Of a DNA stretch of 8,539 nt, positions 1 through 6,823 are shown in pieces. The stretch is from an uncultured Alistipes sp. GTDB lineage: Bacteria > Bacteroidota > Bacteroidia > Bacteroidales > Rikenellaceae. The stretch's first letter is position 1. Each line of letters begins with the position of its first letter. Made by a program: the position numbers and the translations under genes. Where the stretch lies: positions 1 to 8,539 of the forward strand of contig URTU01000081.1 in the NCBI GenBank assembly GCA_900550925.1. The letters run 5' to 3'. The notes beneath the pieces were generated by a model. It had not been told where the DNA came from, made no database searches, and was given only the letters and a program-made list of their open reading frames with translations.

Positions 1-271
1 CTATCGTAATGCCGTCCATCTCGTAGCCCGAAAAGCTGCGTTCGCCGCGCCGCTGGTATCGTATTGCCGAGAAACTGTACCGGGTCAGATCGTCGAAAAG
101 CGCATCGTCGCCCGTAACCGGAAGATAAAAGAGCGAAGAATCGATTTCGAGAGAGGGGTAATGCTCCTCCTGATAGTAGAACGGATAGTACTCACCGTCG
201 AGCTCCTGCCCGTGCAGAAGTACGGGGACGGTCAGTGCGATCGTCATGGCGAAGATTCGGAGGAGTTTCAT
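1..271 (-). CDS. Exported protein, N-terminal 90 residues, probable TonB-dependent receptor (partial)
   Basis: The ATG is at 271-269 on the minus strand and the frame stays open to the window edge, giving 90 residues, so the gene is cut at its 3' end. Residues 1-21 look like a signal peptide (MKLLRIF, then a hydrophobic stretch ending LLHG before Q22), with probable cleavage before Q22, as is common in Bacteroidetes. The mature part is rich in Tyr, Asp and Glu. Near residues 65-88 the pattern YSFSAIRYQRRG, followed about nine residues later by MDGI, resembles the plug-domain signature of Bacteroidetes TonB-dependent receptors (RxRGY...vyINGv), which import metal complexes, haem, vitamins or glycans across the outer membrane. 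It is transcribed divergently from the efflux operon. The gene and its signal peptide are well supported; the receptor assignment is a family-pattern inference from a short fragment, and another outer-membrane protein is possible. Confidence 0.6.
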   Translation of the reverse strand, partial: MKLLRIFAMTIALTVPVLLHGQELDGEYYPFYYQEEHYPSLEIDSSLFYLPVTGDDALFDDLTRYSFSAIRYQRRGERSFSGYEMDGITI

Positions 272-293
272 TCGAGGTAAGGTTAGCGGATAA

Positions 294-301
294 CAAAAAT
301 A
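294..301 (-). promoter_or_regulatory. Promoter -7 box for the leftward gene
   Basis: Read on the minus strand this is TATTTTTG, a perfect match to the Bacteroidetes -7 consensus TAnnTTTG. It ends 22 bases before the ATG at 271, leaving a leader of roughly 15-20 bases. No convincing -33 TTG lies at the usual spacing; the nearest upstream TTG on that strand is at 328-326, about 24 bases away. Confidence 0.5.
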
Positions 302-365
302 ATGATTTTTTTGTCCGATAAAGAGCAATAACGCTTTAAAATGCATCTTGCAAACAAATTATTCG

Positions 366-373
366 TATCTTTG
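366..373 (+). promoter_or_regulatory. Promoter -7 box for the efflux operon
   Basis: TATCTTTG matches TAnnTTTG perfectly. A TTG at 348-350 could act as the -33 element, but the gap of 15 bases is shorter than the usual 19-21. The box ends only eight bases before the ATG at 382, so transcripts would begin almost at the start codon. It lies back to back with the minus-strand box at 294-301, and the 64 bases between them (302-365) are AT-rich and could hold a shared operator. Confidence 0.55.
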
Positions 374-381
374 CTGACGGA

Positions 382-819
382 ATGAGACAACATGCCTATA
401 ATCTCTTTTTGCGGGCGGTGTTTGCTTTGTGCATCGTCACTATTGGGCTGTCGTCGCTTCCGCATCACCATCATGATGGCAGCGAGAGTGTCTGCTTCAA
501 TCTCAAACACTGTTTCTCGGCGACTGCCGACTGCTCCGAGGCACATGAACATTGTACCGATTCCGACGGGTCGGAACCTTCGTCGTGCCACCTGAAAATA
601 GATGTGGCCGAGGTGCTTGCATCGCTCTCGAAACATCTGGTACTGCCACCGGCTGTATTTGCGGTTTCCGACCTGCTGGTCGTTCGGGATGAACCGGACG
701 ATGATCCGGCTCTGACCGCAGCCGACCGCGCCTTTTCCGACAAACCCAGTCCGGGTGCGGTCGTAATCACATACATTGTACGGGCCTTGCCGGTCCGCGC
801 CTCGTCGCATATCTGTTAG
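382..819 (+). CDS. Small exported His/Cys-rich protein, DUF6769-like
   Basis: This 145-residue protein has an N-terminal hydrophobic segment (about residues 8-26) followed at once by a four-His run at 28-31, the layout seen in the short DUF6769-type proteins of Bacteroidales. The next 40 residues hold Cys38, Cys44, Cys51, Cys58 and Cys69 with His43, His55, His57 and His70, a plausible metal-binding cluster outside the inner membrane. The C-terminal half is acidic (DEPDDD near 102-107) and ends in a short hydrophobic/basic tail. It is the first gene of an operon-like run with a His-rich adaptor and a metal-type RND pump, which suggests a periplasmic metal-binding or sensing accessory; no biochemical function is established for this family as far as I know. 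ATG 382 is the only good start: in-frame TTG and GTG codons further in would remove part of the export signal. Confidence 0.8.
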   Translation: MRQHAYNLFLRAVFALCIVTIGLSSLPHHHHDGSESVCFNLKHCFSATADCSEAHEHCTDSDGSEPSSCHLKIDVAEVLASLSKHLVLPPAVFAVSDLLVVRDEPDDDPALTAADRAFSDKPSPGAVVITYIVRALPVRASSHIC

Positions 820-978
820 GCCCGTTTCTGCAGGGCCGCCTGTGCCGTACCGCTCCGTGGCGGAGGCTTTCGGCCGGATCTTTCTGCCGGCTGCAAATCT
901 CAAAACATGTAATAATTTGTTAACGTGGCGTATGCCGTCGGGACGGCGTATGTCGCACCTCACATAAATCAAACGCAA
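820..978 (+). promoter_or_regulatory. Structured GC-rich gap before the adaptor gene
   Basis: No credible gene lies in these 159 bases. Several short hairpins can be drawn in a row: GGCCC/GGGCC at 819-823 and 833-837, CTCCG/CGGAG at 853-857 and 861-865, GCCGG/CCGGC at 873-877 and 887-891, and a longer one at 927-953. None has a following T run, so none looks like an intrinsic terminator. An imperfect -7-like TAATTTG at 913-919 could start transcription near 925. The gap may be a processed or attenuating leader between gene 1 and the efflux genes, or a weak internal promoter; the sequence does not decide. Confidence 0.4.
927..953 (+). repeat. Hairpin with nested direct repeat in the adaptor leader
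   Basis: GGCGTATG occurs at 927-934 and again at 945-952. Between and across these copies GCCGTC (934-939) pairs with GACGGC (942-947), and the stem can extend outward through A-T and G-T pairs. It ends about 26 bases before the adaptor ATG. It could be an mRNA hairpin near the start codon or a protein-binding site; there is no T run. Confidence 0.4.
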
Positions 979-2244
979 ATGAAGAAGATTTTTATCCCCA
1001 TTCTTGCCGTTGCCGTCACACTGCTTTTGGGCGGTTGCGGCGGATCGACCGGCGCTTCGCATTCGGAAGAACAGCATGACCATTCGGAACATGCCGAGGC
1101 CGAAGCGCACGATCATGCACACCACTCCGAAGAGGAGGAGCATGCGCATGCCGACCATCCTGAGTCCGAAGAGCATGCCCATGCTGATGCTCACGGTGCC
1201 GAAGAGACCACGGCCGTAAGCGACGAAATAACATTCCCGGCAGCGCAGGCCGCCCGGACCGATTTCAAGGTCGAGACCATCGAACCGACCGAATTCCATC
1301 GTGTGATAGCCTGCACGGGGCGTATCCTTGCGGCTACGGGCGATGAGGCTGCGGTTGCGGCACCCATTTCGGGCATAGTGTCGTATAACGGCAAACTTGC
1401 GCTCGGATCGTCGGTGAGCCGCGGACGGGCGCTGTTCACGATATCGTCGAAGGGTCTGGCAACGGGTTCGCAGGTCGACAAGATCACGGCCGCATACCGT
1501 CAGGCCGAGGCCGAATACCGCCGTCTGGAGAAGCTGGTCGATGACAGGATCGTGTCGCGCAGCGACTTCGAAACCGCCGAAAGCGAATACCTCAAGGCCA
1601 AGGCCGAGTATGATGCCGTTGTCGGCACGAGCTCAGAAAAGGGTACGGGCGTCGTATCACCCATTTCGGGATATGTGACGTCGCTGTCGGTCGGCGAGGG
1701 CGATTATGTCGAGATGGGACAGCCGCTTGCCGTGGTTTCGCAAAACCGCCGCCTGCAACTGCGTGTCGACCTGCCTCAGCGCTACTACCGCGAATTGCGG
1801 TCGGTACGGTCGGCCGACATGGTCGATCCGGCTACGGGCGAAAGCTACAGCCTCTCGGATATGGGCGGCCGGCTGCTGTCGGTGGGACGCCTGGCCGACG
1901 AGGGCTCGACGCTGATCCCCGTAACCTTCGAGTTCGACAACCGCAACGATATCCCGCAGGGGGCCATCGTCGAGGCATATCTGATCGGCGAACCCGTTCA
2001 CGATGCGCTGGTGGTTCCGGTGACGGCCATTACCGAGGCGCAGGGAATATATTATGTATATGTACAGCTTGACGAGGAGTGCTATCAGCGTCGCGAAGTG
2101 ACTCTGGGGGCCCGCGACGGCAGCAACGTACAGTTGTTGAGCGGTATCGAGGCCGGAGACCGCGTGGTTACGCGCGGTGCCGTAAGCGTCAAGATGGCGG
2201 CCGCGTCGGGTGCAATTCCGCATTCGCATTCACATAACCATTAA
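979..2244 (+). CDS. RND efflux periplasmic adaptor, His-rich lipoprotein (CzcB/CusB-like)
   Basis: This is the 421-residue membrane-fusion subunit that links the inner-membrane pump to the outer-membrane channel. The N terminus is a lipoprotein signal with lipobox LGGC and lipidated Cys20. Residues 28-72 hold 14 His among Asp and Glu, and the C terminus adds four more (415-421), so both ends are likely metal-binding. The core follows the family order: first lipoyl half about 123-157 (APISGIV), a short alpha-hairpin about 165-218, second lipoyl half about 223-255 (SPISGYV), beta-barrel about 256-350, and membrane-proximal domain about 355-410. I chose ATG 979 because it gives a clean lipoprotein signal; a GTG 18 codons upstream would bury it. 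The RND gene begins 14 bases after the stop. The His-rich segments support metal export but do not identify the metal; purely structural or chaperone roles are possible. Confidence 0.92.
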   Translation: MKKIFIPILAVAVTLLLGGCGGSTGASHSEEQHDHSEHAEAEAHDHAHHSEEEEHAHADHPESEEHAHADAHGAEETTAVSDEITFPAAQAARTDFKVETIEPTEFHRVIACTGRILAATGDEAAVAAPISGIVSYNGKLALGSSVSRGRALFTISSKGLATGSQVDKITAAYRQAEAEYRRLEKLVDDRIVSRSDFETAESEYLKAKAEYDAVVGTSSEKGTGVVSPISGYVTSLSVGEGDYVEMGQPLAVVSQNRRLQLRVDLPQRYYRELRSVRSADMVDPATGESYSLSDMGGRLLSVGRLADEGSTLIPVTFEFDNRNDIPQGAIVEAYLIGEPVHDALVVPVTAITEAQGIYYVYVQLDEECYQRREVTLGARDGSNVQLLSGIEAGDRVVTRGAVSVKMAAASGAIPHSHSHNH

Positions 2245-2258
2245 TACCTGCCGGACAG

Positions 2259-5200
2259 ATGCTGAACAAGATTATAAACTATTCGTTGCGTAACCGCATA
2301 ATGGTGGTTATGGGGGCGCTGCTGTTGATGGTGGTAGGTCTCTATACGGCCGACCGGATGGAGGTTGACATCTTTCCGGACCTGAACGCCCCGACGGTTG
2401 TGGTTATGACCGAGGCGCATGGCATGGCGGCCGAGGAGGTCGAACGTACCGTGACATTCGTCATCGAGACGGCACTGAACGGTGCAACCGACGTACGGCG
2501 TGTACGATCGTCGTCGACAGCCGGTTTTTCGGTGGTGTGGGTCGAGTTCGACTGGGATACGGATATCTATCTGGCACGTCAGATCGTGACCGAAAAACTC
2601 TCTACGATAAGCGAATCGCTGCCGGCGAATGTCGGGCAGCCGACTCTCGGACCTCAATCGTCGATTCTGGGCGAGATGATGATCATCGGTCTGACGGCCG
2701 ACAGCACCTCGCTCGAGGATCTGCGAACGATTGCCGACTGGACCATCCGGCCGCGGTTGTTGTCGACGGGCGGCGTGGCGCAGGTGGCGGTGATCGGCGG
2801 CGACATCAAGGAGTTCCAGATATTGCTTTCGCCCGAGAAGATGCGGCTGCTTGGGGTCTCGGTGGACGAGGTCCTGGCAGCTTCGCGCGACATGACTCTC
2901 AACTCGTCGGGCGGAGTGCTCTATGAATACGGAAATGAGTATATCATCCGCGGCATGATCGCGACGAAGGATGCGGAGCAGATTGCGCGCAACTTCGTGA
3001 AGATGAGCGAGAGCGGTCAGCCCATAACGCTCGGTGACATAGCCGAGGTACGTGTCGGGGGCAAGTCGCCTCGGCTGGGTGTGGCTTCGGAGCGCGGCAA
3101 ACCGGCCGTGCTGATCACCGTGACCAAGCAGAACCAGACAAGCACCATAGAATTGACCGAGGCGCTTGACCGTCAGGTGACCGAACTGAAAAAGACCCTC
3201 CCGCCCGACATACATATCTCGACGGATATCTTCCGCCAGTCGCGGTTCATCACCTCGTCGATCGACAATATACGCACGTCGCTCATCGAGGGTGCGCTGT
3301 TCGTGATCATCGTGCTGTTCTTCTTCATGATGAACACGCGCGTGACACTGATCTCGCTCGTGGCGCTGCCTTTGTCGCTGCTTGTTGCCATAGTGGCACT
3401 GCGGCTTATGGGGTTGACAATCAATACTATGAGTTTGGGAGGTATGGCGATTGCCATCGGGTCGCTGGTCGACGATGCCATTATCGATGTCGAGAATGTC
3501 TACCGGCGGCTGCGCGAAAACCATCTGCTGCCGCCCGAAAAACGCCGTGGCTGGTTCAACGTGATCTACGAGGGTTCGACCGAAATCCGTTCGTCGATCG
3601 TCCATGCCACGATCATCACCATCGTGGCCTTCATTCCGCTCTTCTTCCTCAGCGGTATGGAGGGCCGAATGCTCAAACCGCTGGGCATATCGTTCATCGT
3701 GTCGCTGTTTGCCTCGATGATCGTGGCCATGACTGTGACGCCGGTATTGTGCAGCTATATGCTGACTTCCGAAAAGTCGTTGCGCCGCAGCGACCGCGAA
3801 CCTTTTGTGCTGCGAACCCTCAAACGCTGGTACCGTGCCGCTCTCGAGTGGGTTCTTCAGCGCAAGCGTGCGGTACTTGGCGTGACAATAGCCCTGTTTG
3901 TCGGGGCCGTTGCGGTCTTCTGTTCGTTGGGAAGCAGTTTCCTGCCACCCTTCAACGAGGGCTCGCTGACGATCAATATCGGCGTGCTGCCGGGCGTGTC
4001 GCTCGAGGAGTCGGACAAGATCGGCCGGACGGTCGAGGAGATTCTGCTCGAGATACCGGAGATCAAGACCGTGGCCCGGAAGACCGGCCGTGCCGAACTG
4101 GATGAGCATGCCCTGGGCGTGAATGCCTCGGAGATCGAAGCGCCGTTCGAACTTGACAAGCGGTCGCGCGATGAGTTCCTGGCGGATGTCCGCAGCCGTC
4201 TGGGGGCGTTGAAAGGTCTTGACGTCGAGATCGGACAGCCCATTTCGCACCGTATCGACGCAATGCTTTCGGGTACGCAGGCAAATATTGCCATCAAACT
4301 CTTCGGTGAGGATCTGAACCGCATGTATTCGCTCGGAAAGGAGATCAAGGCAGCTATTTCGGGTATCGAGGGGCTGGCCGACGTTACGGTCGAGCAGCAG
4401 GTCGAACGTGCCGAACTGCAGATCGTACCTCGCCGCGAGATGCTGGCGCGTTACGGCGTGACGCTGGCCGAGTTCTCGGAATATGTAGGAGTTGCGCTGG
4501 CCGGCGAGACCGTTTCGGAGATCTACGACGGCAGTGCGACCTTCGACCTGACTGTCAAGGTGGATGACCGTTACCGCAATACCATCGAGTCGATCGGCAA
4601 TCTGCTGGTTGATTGTGCCGATGGCAGCAAGGTTCCCCTGTCGCAGATCGCTGAGATACGTTCGACCTCGGGCCCGAATGCCATCAACCGTGAGAATGTC
4701 AAGCGTAAGATCGTGGTTTCGGCCAATGTCGTCGGCGGAGACCTGGGCGGTGCCGTGAAACAGATCCAGGAGAGCATCGACAAGAATATATCCCTTCCCG
4801 AGGGCTATTATATCGAATACGGAGGCCAGTTCGAAAGCCAGCAGGCCGCCTCGCGGGTTTTGCTCTTCGCATCGCTCGTGGCGCTGCTGGTGATCTTCCT
4901 GCTGTTGTACCAGGAGTTCCGCAACGTCGGACTCTCGGGTCTGATCATGATCAATCTGCCGCTGGCGCTGATCGGAGGCGTGATCAGCATCTGGATCACT
5001 TCGGGCGTTGTGAGCATCCCGGCCATCATCGGTTTCATCTCGCTGTTGGGAATCGCTGTCCGGAACGGTATCCTGCTCGTTTCGCACTACCGTCAACTGG
5101 CAAACGAGGGCCTCGATCTGTACCAGAGCGTTATTCAGGGTTCGATCGACCGTCTGAGCCCGATTCTGATGACTTCGCTTACCTCGGCGCTGGCACTCAT

Positions 5201-5363
5201 ACCGCTGGCTATGGGCGGCGACGTTTCGGGCAATGAGATTCAGAGCCCGATGGCGAAGGTGATTCTCGGCGGTCTGATCTCGTCGACGCTCCTCAACGGA
5301 TTCATTATCCCGATAGTCTACATATTGTTCAACAGACATAAAACACAGAAACAAAATGCGTAA
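2259..5363 (+). CDS. Heavy-metal-type RND efflux pump, inner-membrane permease (CusA/CzcA family)
   Basis: The 1034-residue length suits this family of proton-driven trimeric pumps. TM1 is at about residues 13-30 and is followed by the porter-domain entry DIFPDLN (37-43). A first cluster of helices lies at about 340-495, TM7 at about 538-556 leads into FLPPFNEG (561-568), and the last cluster starts at about 866. TM4 carries AIGSLVDDAI with D405, aligning with the proton-relay Asp of CusA, and ends DVEN at 410-413. TM10 carries AVRNG at 933-937, more like the AVLNG of CzcA than the AAEFG of CusA. The three CusA metal-binding methionines (573, 623, 672) align with N573, E625 and A668; M669 is adjacent to the last. 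It is a metal pump by family, but copper/silver specificity is not supported. Its 3' end overlaps the next gene by eight bases, suggesting translational coupling. Confidence 0.93.
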   Translation: MLNKIINYSLRNRIMVVMGALLLMVVGLYTADRMEVDIFPDLNAPTVVVMTEAHGMAAEEVERTVTFVIETALNGATDVRRVRSSSTAGFSVVWVEFDWDTDIYLARQIVTEKLSTISESLPANVGQPTLGPQSSILGEMMIIGLTADSTSLEDLRTIADWTIRPRLLSTGGVAQVAVIGGDIKEFQILLSPEKMRLLGVSVDEVLAASRDMTLNSSGGVLYEYGNEYIIRGMIATKDAEQIARNFVKMSESGQPITLGDIAEVRVGGKSPRLGVASERGKPAVLITVTKQNQTSTIELTEALDRQVTELKKTLPPDIHISTDIFRQSRFITSSIDNIRTSLIEGALFVIIVLFFFMMNTRVTLISLVALPLSLLVAIVALRLMGLTINTMSLGGMAIAIGSLVDDAIIDVENVYRRLRENHLLPPEKRRGWFNVIYEGSTEIRSSIVHATIITIVAFIPLFFLSGMEGRMLKPLGISFIVSLFASMIVAMTVTPVLCSYMLTSEKSLRRSDREPFVLRTLKRWYRAALEWVLQRKRAVLGVTIALFVGAVAVFCSLGSSFLPPFNEGSLTINIGVLPGVSLEESDKIGRTVEEILLEIPEIKTVARKTGRAELDEHALGVNASEIEAPFELDKRSRDEFLADVRSRLGALKGLDVEIGQPISHRIDAMLSGTQANIAIKLFGEDLNRMYSLGKEIKAAISGIEGLADVTVEQQVERAELQIVPRREMLARYGVTLAEFSEYVGVALAGETVSEIYDGSATFDLTVKVDDRYRNTIESIGNLLVDCADGSKVPLSQIAEIRSTSGPNAINRENVKRKIVVSANVVGGDLGGAVKQIQESIDKNISLPEGYYIEYGGQFESQQAASRVLLFASLVALLVIFLLLYQEFRNVGLSGLIMINLPLALIGGVISIWITSGVVSIPAIIGFISLLGIAVRNGILLVSHYRQLANEGLDLYQSVIQGSIDRLSPILMTSLTSALALIPLAMGGDVSGNEIQSPMAKVILGGLISSTLLNGFIIPIVYILFNRHKTQKQNA

Positions 5364-6540
5364 TCTGAAATACATATTGCCATCGCTGGCCATGTTGGCC
5401 CTTCCGGCCCTTTGCAGCGGACAGAGTATCGACGAGGTTTTGGCGAGCGTCGAGGCGAACAACCTCGAACTGCAGGCCAACCGGTCGCTGGTCGAGGCGC
5501 GGAGCATCGAATCGCGTGTGGACAACCAGCTGGAGAATCCCGAAGTCGAATATGTCCGTTCGTGGGGCGTTCCGGCGGAGGCCGGTACGAGCGGTGAACT
5601 GGTTGCGGCACAGTCGTTTGACTTTCCGACGGCCTATGTGCAGCGGGCTCGCCGTGCGGCGCTTCTGCGCAGCCGTTACGATACGGAACATGCACAGTTG
5701 CGTCAGCAGACGCTGCTCGAAGCCAAACTGTTGTGTATCGAGATAATCTCGCTTCGCGAACAGCTGGAGGTTGCCCGTATGCGTGAGAGTGATGCCGGAC
5801 AGGTCGCTGTGATCTGCGGCAAGCTGTTCGAAACTGGGCAGGGGAGTGTTCTCGAAAAGAACCGTGCCGAGATGGAGTATGCTGCGGCCCGCAATGCCCG
5901 CAGTCTTCTGGAGATCGATATCGAAGCGGCTCTGAACCGTTTGTGTACGTTGAACGGCGGCCAGAAGATCGATGTCGGGCCGGTCGAACTTGCATTGGAT
6001 CGGCCTCTGCCTCTCGAACAGATCGAGGCGGTATATGTTGAGACCGATCCGTCGCTGTTGATTTCGGCATCGGAGATCGAGCTCTCGCGTCAGAACGTGA
6101 AGGTCGAACGGGCTCAGATGCTGCCCAAGATCAAGCTCGGATACAAACTGACCCATTCGCCCGGCCAGCATTTCAACGGCGTGGTGATGGGGTTGAGTAT
6201 CCCGATCTTCTCGGGCCACCGCAATGTCCGGGCTGCGAAGGCCCAGACCCTCTATGCCGAGACCGCCTACCGCAGCATGTGCAATGACCTGCATACGACT
6301 CTTGCGGCACTCTACGACAAGGCTGCGGTGATCGAACGTACGATCGGCGAGTACGAGACGGCGAATGCCGAATCGGAGCGCTATCGCGAGTATCTGAACC
6401 GTGCCATTGAGGCTGGCCAGATTTCGGCTACGGACTATTTTTCGTCGCTTGTGAACTATTACGACGTTCAGTCGGCGCGGATCCAGTTCCGTCGCGACCT
6501 GGCGTCGATCTATGCCCGTATAAACGCCGTATTGCTCTGA
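5356..6540 (+). CDS. TolC-family outer-membrane efflux channel (CzcC/CusC-like)
   Basis: This 394-residue protein is the outer-membrane exit duct of the tripartite system. A signal peptide spans residues 1-22, with likely cleavage after CSG before Q23. No lipobox Cys is placed as in CusC, so it is probably not a lipoprotein. It shows the two-repeat outer-membrane efflux layout: repeat one about 24-200, including the QSFDFP motif (86-91) typical of the metal subgroup and ending LCTLNGG, and repeat two about 205-394, including the beta-strand motif LSIPIFSG (280-287). Long charged stretches around 100-190 and 290-390 suit the coiled-coil tunnel helices. It is slightly short compared with characterised CzcC and CusC proteins, but no domain looks missing. 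ATG 5356 lies within the end of the pump gene (ATGCGTAA), which favours coupled synthesis. It is the last gene of the unit; a terminator begins 22 bases after the stop. Confidence 0.92.
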   Translation: MRNLKYILPSLAMLALPALCSGQSIDEVLASVEANNLELQANRSLVEARSIESRVDNQLENPEVEYVRSWGVPAEAGTSGELVAAQSFDFPTAYVQRARRAALLRSRYDTEHAQLRQQTLLEAKLLCIEIISLREQLEVARMRESDAGQVAVICGKLFETGQGSVLEKNRAEMEYAAARNARSLLEIDIEAALNRLCTLNGGQKIDVGPVELALDRPLPLEQIEAVYVETDPSLLISASEIELSRQNVKVERAQMLPKIKLGYKLTHSPGQHFNGVVMGLSIPIFSGHRNVRAAKAQTLYAETAYRSMCNDLHTTLAALYDKAAVIERTIGEYETANAESERYREYLNRAIEAGQISATDYFSSLVNYYDVQSARIQFRRDLASIYARINAVLL

Positions 6541-6561
6541 TAAGGCGCTCGGGGAGTTGAT

Positions 6562-6611
6562 GCTTACGGCCAGGTTGGATGAACAACCGGGCCGTAAGCT
6601 ATTTTTTTTTT
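6562..6611 (+). terminator. Strong intrinsic terminator of the efflux operon
   Basis: GCTTACGGCC (6562-6571) pairs with GGCCGTAAGC (6590-6599). Inside, GGTTG (6573-6577) pairs with CAACC (6584-6588) after a single A-G mismatch, leaving a six-base loop. Ten T residues follow at 6602-6611. This classical Rho-independent structure separates the efflux genes from the regulator downstream. Confidence 0.95.
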
Positions 6612-6657
6612 GGAGCGATGTGATGTGCCGTACGGTCGCAAAAACGGATTTATTGTT

Positions 6658-6665
6658 TAACTTTG
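6658..6665 (+). promoter_or_regulatory. Promoter -7 box for the AraC-family regulator
   Basis: TAACTTTG matches TAnnTTTG perfectly and lies just after the efflux-operon terminator, so the regulator has its own transcription. No TTG sits at the expected -33 distance. Transcription from here would give an untranslated leader of about 150 bases before the ATG at 6824. Confidence 0.5.
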
Positions 6666-6718
6666 CCATTGTGAGTTGCGGGGACTGGCGGCATCCGAAC
6701 GGAAAGGCGTTGCGGAGG

Positions 6719-6731
6719 ACGGTTCAACCGT
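6719..6731. repeat. Short inverted repeat in the regulator leader
   Basis: ACGGTT (6719-6724) and AACCGT (6726-6731) are perfect inverted copies around a single base. This is too tight to fold well as RNA but is suitable as a symmetrical protein-binding site. It lies about 50 bases inside the predicted leader. A 13-base palindrome can arise by chance, so the functional claim is weak. Confidence 0.3.
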
Positions 6732-6823
6732 TCGTAGGCATGACGGCCGGCGCGGCACCGACCTGGTTCCCGAAACGCACACGAGGGGCAATATCGATCG
6801 ACAACACATATTCGGTTCATACC

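Noticed and set aside
925..978. An 18-residue N-terminal extension of the adaptor from a GTG start
   Set aside because: It would place extra residues before the positively charged start of the lipoprotein signal and spans the hairpin at 927-953.
1060..1200. Tandem CAT/GAG-rich repeats in the adaptor gene as a mobile or CRISPR-like repeat
   Set aside because: The units are irregular and keep the reading frame; they simply encode the His/Glu-rich segment.
283..1299. A 338-codon minus-strand frame across the divergent promoter and first two plus-strand genes
   Set aside because: Its Met/Gly/Arg-rich composition comes from reading His-rich codons backwards (CAT becomes ATG), and it overlaps both predicted promoters.
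2259..5363. Naming the pump CusA or CzcA
   Set aside because: The motifs are mixed and the CusA metal ligands are not conserved, so a specific symbol would claim a substrate the sequence does not support.
2241..5525. A 1094-codon open frame on the minus strand, fully opposite the pump gene
   Set aside because: Its translation is low-complexity, rich in Arg, His, Gln and Asp, with no membrane or domain pattern. It is the antisense shadow of a GC-rich gene with strong codon bias; the plus-strand reading is a complete RND pump.
5329..6669. A 446-codon minus-strand frame opposite the outer-membrane channel gene
   Set aside because: It crosses the terminator and has no recognisable features, while the plus strand encodes a clear TolC-family protein.
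6557..6823. An 89-residue N-terminal extension of the AraC-family regulator
   Set aside because: It would translate through the strong terminator at 6562-6611 and upstream of the -7 box at 6658, and has no family-like sequence; ATG 6824 starts directly before the first membrane helix.
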